From the NCBI GenBank assembly GCA_937899105.1, contig CALBPF010000088.1:1-43939 (forward strand): a stretch of DNA of 43,939 bases, written 5' to 3'. Positions 1-8,928 of this stretch are shown piece after piece. The position numbers and the translations under genes are program-made. The notes beneath the pieces were generated by a model. The model saw only the letters and a list, made by a program, of their open reading frames with translations. It made no database searches and was not told the origin of the DNA. The DNA is from an uncultured Flammeovirgaceae bacterium (GTDB lineage Bacteria > Bacteroidota > Bacteroidia > Cytophagales > Cyclobacteriaceae). Position 1 is the first letter of the stretch. The number at the start of each line of letters is the position of its first letter.

Positions 1-257
1 TCTACAACACTACTTTCCTCTTCGGAAGTTAGCTTATGCGTCCATAAAGTATCTCCTTTTACATCCAGCTCAAGCAGCATCCCGCTGGAAGTGTAACTGA
101 ATTTTTCGGTAACATTTCCAGCTATTACTATGGAATTTACGGTAGTAGTCATGGACACGAATTCTGAATCGCCGCCATTTGAGTTATGAACATATTCTAC
201 CTGTGCAAAGAGTAGCCGAGGAATGAATAAAAAAAAGAAAAATCTGAAGCGATTCAT
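1..257 (-). CDS. N-terminal part of a secreted protein of unknown function (cut by the window edge)
   Basis: An open frame reads leftward from an ATG at 257 off the start of the window (85 codons seen). The product begins MNRFRFFFLFIPRLLFAQ, a clear signal peptide with a basic n-region, a Phe/Leu core and an A-Q cleavage site. The mature part is rich in Gly, Ser and Thr with short beta-like stretches ending in LLELDVKGDTLW, which resembles the first blade of a bacterial beta-propeller (inference only). It lies 31 nt downstream of the next minus-strand gene, so the two are probably co-transcribed. No family can be assigned because the body of the gene is missing. Confidence 0.6.
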   Translation of the reverse strand, partial: MNRFRFFFFLFIPRLLFAQVEYVHNSNGGDSEFVSMTTTVNSIVIAGNVTEKFSYTSSGMLLELDVKGDTLWTHKLTSEEESSVV

Positions 258-288
258 TACTTACAATTTAATAAATCTTTCTCGGAAA

Positions 289-1026
289 TCAGTCTAGTTT
301 AAACTGGATCATCCGGCCCCATAAATCACGAAAGTACATCGTGTCTGTTTTCCCCTTCTCCCAAAAAAGCCTGGGACTATTCGGGTGAGCTTCAAAGTTG
401 ATTCGGCAATTTTCGTATGTCGAATTTTGTTTTATGTAGGTTGCCAAATGCCACTCTCCGGATTTGTAGGGTATCTCCGCCATAACTTTTGAGTACCTCA
501 TCGATAGAAACCCATCTTCTTCTCTTGGCAGGATTTCTCTAAAGTAGTCATACTTTGAAATGGCATACTTGGGTTCGTTATTTTCCTTTTCCCGGTAGAA
601 TGAATCTATTTTGGTTTCTAAACGCTCCAGACTTTTACGCCGACCCGGGGTCGCAACCCATCCTACCAACCATTTATGCTCCCTTCGTATGACTTCCGGT
701 ATTTCCACAAGCTTTATAACCAGGGGACCAATAGCTTCAACTTCTAAACTTCCGCCTGCATATTGCGACATTTTTTGTAAAATTTTTCTTGCCCCGTTAT
801 TTTCATCAATCCTATACGATATGATGGTACCTTTGGCGATCTCCTCGCTCTCATCCAAAACATCAAAGGTGAAAATCACTTCAAACAAATGATTGGGTGT
901 CGTGTCAATGGACCTCACTTTAGCATTTACCGCGTCAGTAGATTTTATCTCCCATACTTCGAATTGACAAACCGCAGGCCTGGCCAATAGAATTAGACAT
1001 ATTATTTGTAATGAAAAAGCCCTCAT
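289..1026 (-). CDS. Secreted protein of unknown function
   Basis: About 245 residues, starting MRAFSLQIICLILLARPAVCQ, a good signal peptide ending in C-Q. The frame stays open to an upstream Met (1068), which would add 14 hydrophobic residues; I prefer the internal ATG because it gives the normal basic n-region. The mature protein is soluble and mixed alpha/beta, with a WEIKST start, a charged middle (YREKENNEPKYAISKYDYF) and a C-terminal DLWGRMIQFKLD. I recognise no domain. It probably forms a small operon with the truncated secreted protein downstream and is divergent from the 2H phosphoesterase across about 190 bp. Confidence 0.6.
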   Translation of the reverse strand: MRAFSLQIICLILLARPAVCQFEVWEIKSTDAVNAKVRSIDTTPNHLFEVIFTFDVLDESEEIAKGTIISYRIDENNGARKILQKMSQYAGGSLEVEAIGPLVIKLVEIPEVIRREHKWLVGWVATPGRRKSLERLETKIDSFYREKENNEPKYAISKYDYFREILPREEDGFLSMRYSKVMAEIPYKSGEWHLATYIKQNSTYENCRINFEAHPNSPRLFWEKGKTDTMYFRDLWGRMIQFKLD

Positions 1027-1213
1027 TTGGTACATTAGAGTTAGAAATGTAAGGAAAATAAACATCAATTATATTGGCGAATCAATTTTTGATATTGGAA
1101 GGCTTTCGCCAAAGAAAAAATCTCATAATGTTTGTTGACCTTTTTGAAAATTAGTTTGCAGGGCATCGCTTTCAACGAAAGAAGGCCGGAATAAAAGTCA
1201 AATACCTCCGGAA

Positions 1214-1771
1214 ATGAATGAATTACCTTTATATTTTATTGCCATCATTCCTCCGGATCCAATTTTTTCATTTGCACTGCAACAAAAAGAATATATTGCT
1301 GAATACTATAATTCAAAGGCGGCCTTAAGGTCTCCCCCGCACATTACACTTCATATGCCTTTCCGGTTAAAAGAGAGCCGAGAAGCATTACTGATTGAAT
1401 ACTTAGACAATCTAGCAAAATCCAATCCACAATTTCTATTAAAATGTGATGGTTTTGGCGCTTTTGAACCAAGGGTAATCTATATCAACTTGGATCGCCC
1501 TGATGCTTTAGTAAACCTGCAAAGGAATATTGGACAACTTATGAAACAACAAATGCACCTGTTCAATGCAAATTACAAAGACAAGGTTTTCAATCCTCAT
1601 ATGACCATAGCCTTCAGGGACCTAAGAAAAGCTATGTTCCATAAAGCTTGGGAGGAGTTTAGGGTAAAAAAATATACGACAAGTTTTATGACTGATTCAT
1701 TCGCACTGCTTAAACATGACAGCAGACACTGGCAGGTACATCAGCGCTTTCATTTATCGGCTTCAGTGTAG
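1214..1771 (+). CDS. 2H phosphoesterase, LigT / 2'-5' RNA ligase family
   Basis: The 185-residue protein carries the two H-x-T motifs that define the 2H superfamily: H43-I-T45 (within PPHITLHMPF) and H129-M-T131 (within NPHMTIAF), each on the expected beta-strand about 85 residues apart. Family members (ThpR/LigT, YjcG-like) hydrolyse or ligate 2'-5' or cyclic phosphodiester bonds in RNA or nucleotides; the substrate here cannot be told from sequence. Length is normal for the family, there is no signal peptide, and it should be cytoplasmic. It is a single-gene unit: the upstream gene is divergent and the downstream gene convergent. Confidence 0.88.
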   Translation: MNELPLYFIAIIPPDPIFSFALQQKEYIAEYYNSKAALRSPPHITLHMPFRLKESREALLIEYLDNLAKSNPQFLLKCDGFGAFEPRVIYINLDRPDALVNLQRNIGQLMKQQMHLFNANYKDKVFNPHMTIAFRDLRKAMFHKAWEEFRVKKYTTSFMTDSFALLKHDSRHWQVHQRFHLSASV

Positions 1772-1925
1772 AATAAAAGATCAGAGATTCAAAAGATCGG
1801 GCGGTACGCCGCTTAACAGCTGGGTAAAATGGAAAGGGTATTTTGGCTTATAATGCTTGGTTTATTATACCCGTAGCACACTTTTCAGAGGGGCCGATCT
1901 TTATGTTTTCTTGAAGTTTCCAATT

Positions 1926-1958
1926 AAAAAAAGGTCGAACACCGGAATGTTCGACCTT
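1926..1958 (-). terminator. Rho-independent terminator of the PKD/beta-helix lipoprotein gene
   Basis: An 11-bp perfect inverted repeat (1931-1941 with 1948-1958; arm aaggtcgaaca) with the loop ccggaa is followed, in the minus direction, by a run of seven T. It lies 36 nt past the stop of the minus-strand lipoprotein gene. There is no T-tract on the plus side, so it is oriented for the minus strand. Confidence 0.85.
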
Positions 1959-1993
1959 CCAAACTACATGAAGAAATCTATTGTTTTTATTGA

Positions 1994-4072
1994 TTACTGA
2001 TTAAAAACATTTCCTGATGCATTATTCGAAAAAGTATTAGCCGTCTCGAATGATACCGGAGTAATCGCAGCGTCGATGGCCAGTGCAATTCCATACCCGG
2101 CGCTATTTGTAAAACTGCAATCCTGTACATCTACTAAGGTATTATTAGGAAAATCTTCCAAATTGAGGTTCGCTCTTTCCACTCCAAATTCATCACTACC
2201 TCCAAAGGCGATGTCTACAAACTGCAATTTATTATTTACACTATTCGTAGATCTGAATTGAATACCTTTCCAGGCGCCGGCTGATTTTGTAACTCCTGTA
2301 AAAACTATGCGATCTGAAGCTGATCCGACCGCACTGAGGCTGCCATCAACACGTAATCCCTTATTTGCCTCAAATTCAAATACAGCGCCGGGATTAATTA
2401 CAACATCTCCTTCAATGAAAGTCTCACAATCCATCAAGTAAGGGCTGCCATCAGCTGGTCTGACCCATGTACCATCACCCACGGGAGCGCTTGTTCCCGG
2501 GTGGGATACTTCTATAAAATCGCTACCGTTATTATCGGTATAAACGGTTGCCTCATCCAGGTACTGAAGTTGGAAAGGACTGATTTGAATACCAGCGCCT
2601 GTATTATTTGAAAACTGATTATTTTCAAACACCGTAAGCTCGCCATTTGACCGATAGTCAATTGCAAAACCGGCGCCGTCGCTTTCCCTGGAAATTATAT
2701 TACTCATTTTTATCTTTGATGGATTGAGGAAATAACCAATGCCAAAATTTGTTTTCCCAAGTTGATTTGTTAAGTCCGAAGAACCACCATATTCGAAGGT
2801 CACATAGGTCAACTCATTAATTACATTGTTTGAATCTTCAAAATACAAACCTCTCCAGAACCCCTTGGTCTTGGTTTTTCCGGTAAATACGATTCTATCA
2901 GTCATAGTTCCAGCTGCCAATAATGACCCATCTTCACTCACTCTCATGAATACATCGCTTCCAAATTCAAGAATAGCCCCTGCTTCGATAACCAAATCAG
3001 CCTCTATCAAGATATTCGCTTCTATATGATATGGAACGCCATTGCTAAGGACGGGCCACATAGCATTGTCTTCAAGCGCTTTTGTGGTGTTTTTAGATAA
3101 CACCTCAACTGCATCAGTACCGTTGTTGCTATATTCCGTACTACCTTCTAAATCTCCTGCTGAGATCACATTAATAATCATAGCAATATCGCCGTTACCT
3201 GATACCCGGTTATTACTAAATTCGGGGAATCGACCATTAGTTCTATGATCCATAGCTATACCTTTACCATCAGCGTCTCTAACCAAGGTATTATTGAACT
3301 TAATACGGGATGGGTTTAAGAAATAGCCAAAACCAACATTTGCCTGCCCTACTTCACTACTTAAATTGCTGCTACCACCATAAGATATTCTGCAATAAGT
3401 GAATTCGTTTATGTTATTGTCCGAATCTGTAAAAAGAAGTCCTCGCCAAAAGCCAGGTATTTCAGTAGCGCCTGTGAATATGATACTATCAGCGGCCGTA
3501 CCAACAGCGCTTAAAGTCCCTGAACTTGTTATTTCAAACCCTCCATCTTGCTCAAAATGAATCAATACACCGGGATCAATCGTCAAGTTAGCGTCAATAT
3601 CTAAAAAGCCGCTGACCACATAATCGATCCCCGGACCTAAATCTGGCCAATTCGTATCTGTAACAATATCTTGATCCACAAGAACAAAATCCGGTTGTTC
3701 TACGGTAATAACGACATCATCAGTGGCAGTATCACCTGCAGTATTAGCAGCAGTTAAGGTCAACGTGTATGAGCCAGCCAGATCAGGAATAAATGTGGCA
3801 TTAGCTACTAGCGGATTAGTTATCAAAGCGATGCTTCCGGTTGGACTAGAGGTTATTGCCCAAGTCAGAATTACAGTTCCTCCGGCGGCGTCAGTGGCTG
3901 AACCTGCAAGAGTAACTGTTTCACCTAAATCCACGGTTTGGTCAGGTCCTGCATCAGCAGTAAGACCTGTGGGGGCCGGATCCTCGTCATCATCTCCGCA
4001 ACCTGCAAAGGCCAGCAGGCCAACAATTAAACAAGCATTTAAAGCCCACATTAACAATTTTGAATGTTTCAT
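1994..4072 (-). CDS. Lipoprotein with one PKD-like domain and three repeated beta-helix modules
   Basis: I place the start at the ATG at 4072 (MKHSKLLMWALNACLIVG..), because it gives a type II signal peptide with lipobox LAFAGC followed by the acidic GDDDEDP, an outer-membrane lipoprotein signal in Bacteroidota. The frame continues 32 codons further upstream without a plausible leader. Residues about 38-126 form a PKD-like domain (ADAGPDQTVDLGETVTLAGS). The rest is three copies of a module of about 180 residues, each with a W-P start, an I-x-PGA/V-x-x-x-FE strand, an SAVGT/S-x-x-D-x-I-x-FTG strand, G-x-W-x-G-x-x-F, and a YGGS or FGGS turn. That pattern is a right-handed parallel beta-helix. 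It is likely a surface protein; the ligand is unknown. It is divergent from the sigma-factor operon, so it may be part of that regulon (inference). Confidence 0.8.
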   Translation of the reverse strand: MKHSKLLMWALNACLIVGLLAFAGCGDDDEDPAPTGLTADAGPDQTVDLGETVTLAGSATDAAGGTVILTWAITSSPTGSIALITNPLVANATFIPDLAGSYTLTLTAANTAGDTATDDVVITVEQPDFVLVDQDIVTDTNWPDLGPGIDYVVSGFLDIDANLTIDPGVLIHFEQDGGFEITSSGTLSAVGTAADSIIFTGATEIPGFWRGLLFTDSDNNINEFTYCRISYGGSSNLSSEVGQANVGFGYFLNPSRIKFNNTLVRDADGKGIAMDHRTNGRFPEFSNNRVSGNGDIAMIINVISAGDLEGSTEYSNNGTDAVEVLSKNTTKALEDNAMWPVLSNGVPYHIEANILIEADLVIEAGAILEFGSDVFMRVSEDGSLLAAGTMTDRIVFTGKTKTKGFWRGLYFEDSNNVINELTYVTFEYGGSSDLTNQLGKTNFGIGYFLNPSKIKMSNIISRESDGAGFAIDYRSNGELTVFENNQFSNNTGAGIQISPFQLQYLDEATVYTDNNGSDFIEVSHPGTSAPVGDGTWVRPADGSPYLMDCETFIEGDVVINPGAVFEFEANKGLRVDGSLSAVGSASDRIVFTGVTKSAGAWKGIQFRSTNSVNNKLQFVDIAFGGSDEFGVERANLNLEDFPNNTLVDVQDCSFTNSAGYGIALAIDAAITPVSFETANTFSNNASGNVFNQ

Positions 4073-4230
4073 AGATCTAAATTTTTGGTTTGTTAATTTC
4101 AAAGTGGCCTTCATACATCCAGAAAAAAACATGTAAACACAGTTTGAAAAATTTTTGATGCTAGCCAAGACACTTTATCTTGCCATTGTTTACATATCAA
4201 TTCTTATGGGTATAAAGCAGGAATTCTAGA

Positions 4231-4794
4231 TTGGAGAAGAGAGAAGCAGAGCTTTTTGAAAAGTTAAAGGCAGGAGATGAAAGCCAAATAAATGGCCTGT
4301 ATCATTTGTACAGAAATGAATTTATTCATTGGTGCATAACGAACTACAGTGTGGATGAAGAGGGCGCTGCGGACCTTTTTCAAGATACGATTATCGCCTT
4401 TTATTTCAATGTGCGCAATGGCATTTTACAAGAACTGAGCAGTAAGCTTAAGACCTATATATTTGCCATTGGAAAAAATTTGGCGTTAAAGAAATTGAGA
4501 AAAGAGGCTCGAATGGTAGCTAATGATGACATGGTTGAACTTAATGCAGCTATACAAAGTATCGAGATATTTGAAGAATCTGACAAGAAAAAAGCCATTG
4601 CAAAGCTAATGACAAAAATTGGAGAACCCTGTAAATCGTTGCTCAAGCTATTCTATTTTGACAGGTTTTCAATGGACGCCATTGCCACTCGTTTGGGCTA
4701 TAAGAACGAGAATGTGGCTAAATCTCAAAAACTCCGATGCTTTAATTCATTAAAAAAACTGGCCCTGGAACACTATGACCAAGATGACCTCTGA
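4231..4794 (+). CDS. ECF-type RNA polymerase sigma factor
   Basis: The 187-residue protein has sigma-70 region 2 (about residues 20-85, with DLFQDTIIAFYFNVRNG) and region 4 (about 135-180, RFSMDAIATRLGYKNENVAK as helix-turn-helix), and nothing else: the compact ECF layout. The start is TTG at 4231. An in-frame TAA lies at 4213-4215 and there is no ATG before the middle of the domain, so a non-ATG start is required. Its 3' end overlaps the next gene, the usual sign of a co-translated sigma/anti-sigma pair. The third gene of the unit is a CHAT protease. The upstream lipoprotein gene is divergent across about 160 bp and may be a target. Confidence 0.88.
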   Translation: MEKREAELFEKLKAGDESQINGLYHLYRNEFIHWCITNYSVDEEGAADLFQDTIIAFYFNVRNGILQELSSKLKTYIFAIGKNLALKKLRKEARMVANDDMVELNAAIQSIEIFEESDKKKAIAKLMTKIGEPCKSLLKLFYFDRFSMDAIATRLGYKNENVAKSQKLRCFNSLKKLALEHYDQDDL

Positions 4795-5500
4795 TATGGA
4801 TGATACTAAGTTAGAATTGTTTGATCGATATGTCAGAAATGAACTGTCGCATAGCGAAGTCCAAGATTTTGAGCAGCAACTTGCAAGGGATGTAGATTTA
4901 AAAAAGGCATTTGAAGACTATACTTTGTTAATATCTGGCATTGAACTTTCGGCTGCAGATGATCTAAAAAGCCGACTGCGCCAGCAGGAACAGAGGTATT
5001 TAAAACAAAAAGGACCTTATGTCGTGTATTTGAAAATCGCTGCCTCTATCATTCTTGTTGCAGCAGTGTCCTTTCTTACTTACAACTACAGGACTCAACC
5101 GAACTATCAGGATCTGTTCGTAAAGCACTATGCACCCTATCCCAATGTGGTTGATCCCATTAACCGAGCAGAGCAGAGTACGGAAATAAGTGTGTTTCAA
5201 TTATACGAAAACAAGCAGTACGACGAGGTAATTGAAAGGCTGGCTAACGGTTCTAATAGCGATGATGAGCAATTTTACTTCGCACAATCTCAGCTAGCGA
5301 TAGGAAACATCAAAAAAGCAATTGACAGCTTCAAGAAGGTAAGTACCACGAGCCGATTTTATCAAACAACACGTTGGTATCTCGCTTTATGCTATCTAAG
5401 CACACAAAATACGGATCTTCTCAAATCATCCCTGGAAAGTATAGTCGATGGTGGAGGCGATTACAGTAAGCAGGCATCTTCTATACGTGATAACATATAA
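4775..5500 (+). CDS. Anti-sigma-like single-pass membrane protein with a periplasmic TPR-like tail
   Basis: 241 residues from the ATG at 4775, which overlaps the sigma gene by 20 nt; ATGs at 4784 and 4796 are also possible. Residues about 12-75 (ELFDRYVRNELSHSEVQDF..) match the helical cytoplasmic N-terminus seen in many Bacteroidota anti-sigma proteins, with no zinc-binding His/Cys motif. One transmembrane helix follows (about 84-103, LKIAASIILVAAVSFLTY). The periplasmic part has repeated helical pairs (QLYENKQYDEVIERL, YFAQSQLAIGNIKKAIDSF) typical of TPRs. Expected role: hold the sigma factor at the membrane and receive a signal through the TPR part, perhaps from the TPR-CHAT protein encoded next. 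The anti-sigma function is inferred from gene order and layout. Confidence 0.7.
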   Translation: MTKMTSDMDDTKLELFDRYVRNELSHSEVQDFEQQLARDVDLKKAFEDYTLLISGIELSAADDLKSRLRQQEQRYLKQKGPYVVYLKIAASIILVAAVSFLTYNYRTQPNYQDLFVKHYAPYPNVVDPINRAEQSTEISVFQLYENKQYDEVIERLANGSNSDDEQFYFAQSQLAIGNIKKAIDSFKKVSTTSRFYQTTRWYLALCYLSTQNTDLLKSSLESIVDGGGDYSKQASSIRDNI

Positions 5501-5514
5501 TCCCATGCACTAGT

Positions 5515-8382
5515 TTGTATAGCTTTCATCGGCTATTTTTACTAGTTGTGAAAGGCCGTATAATCTTAACTATGGTACTGTTGAGTCCTCTTTTATTAAG
5601 CGGGCAATCCGATTATGATTCAGCTGAATTCTATCATGATAAGGCCACCCCATTTGAGAGGGTACAAGAATATGATAGCGCTATTTTTTACCGCAAAAAA
5701 GCGGCTGATTTGTATCATAAGACTGATAGTATAAGAAAATTTTTGAATGAGACCTTATGGCTCGGCTACTGCGAATTGCAAATGGATAGATATGCAAAAG
5801 CCGAATCCATGTTGAAACCTATTCTTAGTGAGTATAGCGCTGAGCTAAAGGAATATGATATAGAAGCCTACTTTTTAAGTAAGCTTAGTCTTGCCGTAGC
5901 TAGACAAAAGAAGATTTTTGAAGCGTATACATATTCCAAACAGGCTTACAGTAAATTAAAACCGAATCAGCCGTCCTGGTTAGTTAATGACGTGATAGGA
6001 ATGCTCGCCAGTACAACACGATACTTAGGCTTCTACGATGAGAGTCTGAAGTACTGTAACGAGTTAATAGGATTGGCCTCTGACTCACTCACAAAATCAC
6101 ATACCTATAACACAATCGGCTTAATTCATAAGAGGCTAAAGAATAGTGATATTGCCTTCAGCTATTATTCAAAATGCCTGAAGCTAAGAAGAAAGTATGG
6201 CCCTGATTGGGCCCCCTATGTAATGAATAATATATCAGACTTACATGCCATAAATAATGATTTGGACTCCGCACTTTATTGGGTTGACCGCGCTCTGAAT
6301 ATTAGTTTTAAAAGGTTTGGTAGGGTATGGCAATTGAATTATATACTACTTATGAATAAGGCGAATATATTATTCAAACTGGACAGCTCCAAAGCGTCCG
6401 AATCTCATTTAAGGGAAAGCTACAATATTTTAACCTCCATTAATTCAAAAAGAAATAATCCGATAAACTATTGGCCTCTTATTCAAACCGCCCTGTTTAA
6501 CAATGCAGATAAGCTGGCTAAAGAAATATTTGATGAATCGGTCGGATCCCTTGATAGCTTATCGGTTATTACTCAGGCTGAGTATTTGATTACCTACGGA
6601 AGATACCTGCAAAAAACGGGGAACCCTGACAGTGCATTACATTACTTAGATAAATGTATTGATCTGTTCACTGAAGATTCTATTTCTACTCAAATTTCTA
6701 ATTCAGGAGAAGAATTATTGCACATAAGGGTAGCTCAAGAGCTGAAATTGAAAGCATTATATGATCTCTATGAACTCAACAATGACGAAAGTTATTTGAT
6801 CCAAATAGCAGCAAAGACTGATCAATTGCTTAATCAGCTCATTAACCAAAACTATGAGCACTTTAGTTTGGCGAGTTCCTCAGACTTTTTTGCAGGTGAG
6901 AACAGAGCTCTTAATAGCTTACTGGAGGCCTCGGCTCGATTGTATGAAAAGTATGAATCACCAAATTACTTAAACAATGTATCCAGGATCATTGAATCTA
7001 AACGCCTAAATTCGTTTAAGCGCGAGTTTGCTTTCGCTTATTTGCAAACGGTAAATGGAATATCTGATTCTTTACTACTCCACAGGAGGAATTTACAAGC
7101 CAGAATTTTTGAATTATCTGCAATAAAAGAACTTAGCAATAATCAAAAAGAAGAGTTTTTATTATTAAAACGCGACCTTGGACGAATTCATTTAGAAATA
7201 AAAAATAGCAATGAGAATTTCTACACGACTATTAAGTCAGGTATAAAGAGTCTAAAAGAAATTGAGAAAAGGCTTGCCGATGAAACTTTGCTGCAATTCT
7301 CTTTCGGCGACGAATATTTATATATTCTCACATCAAACAATAACACAAGCAGCCTCAATATAGTAGACTGGACAAAAGAGAAACAAGATAATCTGATTGA
7401 ATTAATTACACATTTAAAAACCAATCAGGGTCAAAACGTGGCTGATGCCAACAATAAATTCCTGACGGATATCGACTGGCAGAATTTAGATATACAAACA
7501 ACCCGTGTGCGGATAATAGGAGACCGACAGATAACTCTGATCCCTTTTGAAGCTTTGATTTACCAGGAACAACCATTAGTTCAAAAGCATGAGTTCATTT
7601 ATACTAATAGCTTGATTGAGTTTAAGAGACCTAAAATAAATTCCCATGAACAGGAGTTGATCGCTTTTGCCCCTTTTGCAGACGGGGACAACAACCAAAT
7701 AACTTCAGTTGTTAGAGCTAATGTCGGTTCATTACCCTCTTCTAAAGTAGAAGTGGAGGCAGTCAACAAAACACTGAATGGCCTCATATATTTAAATCAA
7801 GCCGCTTCAGAGAATTTATTCAAAGACCAAGCAGCGCGTTCGAACATCATGCATCTTGCCACTCATTCAATAGTTGACAACAACAACCCGATGAACAGCT
7901 ATATCATGTTTGCTACAGACGATGAAGGTACAGAAGATGGGCTGTTGCACACCTATGAACTTCTGGGCATGCAGCTAAATGCTGATCTAGTAACCTTGAG
8001 CGCTTGTAATACCGGGGTTGGAAAATATTTTGAGGGCGAAGGTATGGTAAGTCTGGCGACAGGTTTTAACATAGCCGGCGTCGACAATGTAGTAATGAGC
8101 CTCTGGCCTGTACCAGATTATACCACGGCGGAAATTATGGAAAGCTTCTATTACCATATGAATGAAGGAATGGAAATATCCAGTGCATTACGGCAAGCTA
8201 AGCTGGATTTTCTAGAAAATAACGACTCAAACCTGCATCATCCTTATTATTGGGCGGGTTTTGTGATCAATTCAGATAGGTGGTCTGATGGATCCGATCA
8301 TTGGATGCTAATTTTCAGCGCCCTATTGATAGTAGGGGTTTTAGGTATTGTAATTCGAAAAGACCTGTTTAATCGTAAGTAA
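5515..8382 (+). CDS. TPR-CHAT cysteine protease-like protein with signal peptide and C-terminal membrane anchor
   Basis: About 955 residues. The N-terminus has a signal peptide; the start could be TTG 5515 or GTG 5548 (MKGRIILTMVLLSPLLLSGQ, a better leader). Residues about 40-450 are tandem TPR-like helical pairs, followed by a helical linker, then a CHAT domain (about 690-925). The caspase-type dyad is present: H784 in HLATH and C831 in LSACNTG, followed by the usual GEG-x-x-SLA-x-G-F and SLW-x-V-P motifs. A single hydrophobic helix near the C-terminus (WMLIFSALLIVGVLGIVIR) followed by basic residues should anchor it in the inner membrane with the protease domain in the periplasm. It follows the anti-sigma gene by 14 nt. 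CHAT domains are peptidases of the caspase/separase clan; the substrate here is unknown. Its 3' end overlaps the convergent DUF6702 gene by 14 nt. Confidence 0.85.
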   Translation: MYSFHRLFLLVVKGRIILTMVLLSPLLLSGQSDYDSAEFYHDKATPFERVQEYDSAIFYRKKAADLYHKTDSIRKFLNETLWLGYCELQMDRYAKAESMLKPILSEYSAELKEYDIEAYFLSKLSLAVARQKKIFEAYTYSKQAYSKLKPNQPSWLVNDVIGMLASTTRYLGFYDESLKYCNELIGLASDSLTKSHTYNTIGLIHKRLKNSDIAFSYYSKCLKLRRKYGPDWAPYVMNNISDLHAINNDLDSALYWVDRALNISFKRFGRVWQLNYILLMNKANILFKLDSSKASESHLRESYNILTSINSKRNNPINYWPLIQTALFNNADKLAKEIFDESVGSLDSLSVITQAEYLITYGRYLQKTGNPDSALHYLDKCIDLFTEDSISTQISNSGEELLHIRVAQELKLKALYDLYELNNDESYLIQIAAKTDQLLNQLINQNYEHFSLASSSDFFAGENRALNSLLEASARLYEKYESPNYLNNVSRIIESKRLNSFKREFAFAYLQTVNGISDSLLLHRRNLQARIFELSAIKELSNNQKEEFLLLKRDLGRIHLEIKNSNENFYTTIKSGIKSLKEIEKRLADETLLQFSFGDEYLYILTSNNNTSSLNIVDWTKEKQDNLIELITHLKTNQGQNVADANNKFLTDIDWQNLDIQTTRVRIIGDRQITLIPFEALIYQEQPLVQKHEFIYTNSLIEFKRPKINSHEQELIAFAPFADGDNNQITSVVRANVGSLPSSKVEVEAVNKTLNGLIYLNQAASENLFKDQAARSNIMHLATHSIVDNNNPMNSYIMFATDDEGTEDGLLHTYELLGMQLNADLVTLSACNTGVGKYFEGEGMVSLATGFNIAGVDNVVMSLWPVPDYTTAEIMESFYYHMNEGMEISSALRQAKLDFLENNDSNLHHPYYWAGFVINSDRWSDGSDHWMLIFSALLIVGVLGIVIRKDLFNRK

Positions 8383-8860
8383 ATTCTTCCAACCTATTAT
8401 TAGGTGTTAGTTTCATACTTTTAATCTTATTATCTACCTCAACATGTACAATATTCACTTGATCATCAAATAAGTCAGAGAGAATACTACTTTCTACTTT
8501 TATACTTTTTAGCTTCCTTATTTTTTCGATTTCGATATAACAAAGGATAGCATCCCCCTCAATCTCGTGCCCTAAATAATTATATTCTATGGGTTTACCG
8601 TTTATCTCAATCTTCAATCTTTTTAGAAGATAGGTTTTGGTCATCTGGTCAAGAGTAAGGCCATTATTTGGCAAAGTAATATCTAGTTCAGGCTGGTTCA
8701 AATCAAGTCTTATTTCACTCTCCAGGTCATCCAGAAAAATTCGTTGAATTATTTCGAGTGATTTTTTATTACTGTCATATTCTATCTCGCAAACACTTAC
8801 ATGCAGTGGATGCAGGATTGAAAGCAAAGCGAGAACCATTGAAACGAAAAACTTCAGCAT
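8369..8860 (-). CDS. DUF6702 family exported protein
   Basis: 163 residues. The N-terminus MLKFFVSMVLALLSILHPLHVSVCEIEYD contains the signal peptide and the hallmark HPLHVSxCEIxYD motif of DUF6702, followed by the EIIQRIFLDDLE strand. The family is common in Bacteroidota, is periplasmic or surface-exposed, and has no established function. In many genomes it lies beside HupE/UreJ and an M1 peptidase, as here: those two genes start about 70 nt away in the other direction. Overlap with the CHAT gene end is convergent and needs no special explanation. Confidence 0.75.
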   Translation of the reverse strand: MLKFFVSMVLALLSILHPLHVSVCEIEYDSNKKSLEIIQRIFLDDLESEIRLDLNQPELDITLPNNGLTLDQMTKTYLLKRLKIEINGKPIEYNYLGHEIEGDAILCYIEIEKIRKLKSIKVESSILSDLFDDQVNIVHVEVDNKIKSMKLTPNNRLEEFTYD

Positions 8861-8928
8861 TAATGTAATTATTTAGTAGGGGATCAAAATTATGATTTAT
8901 ACTTGTGGGCCAAAATAAAACAGATTTT

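Noticed and set aside
5515..8382. CHAT-TPR protein as part of a CRISPR type III-E (Craspase) system
   Set aside because: No cas genes or repeat array are present; the partners are a sigma factor and an anti-sigma-like protein, and the protein carries a signal peptide.
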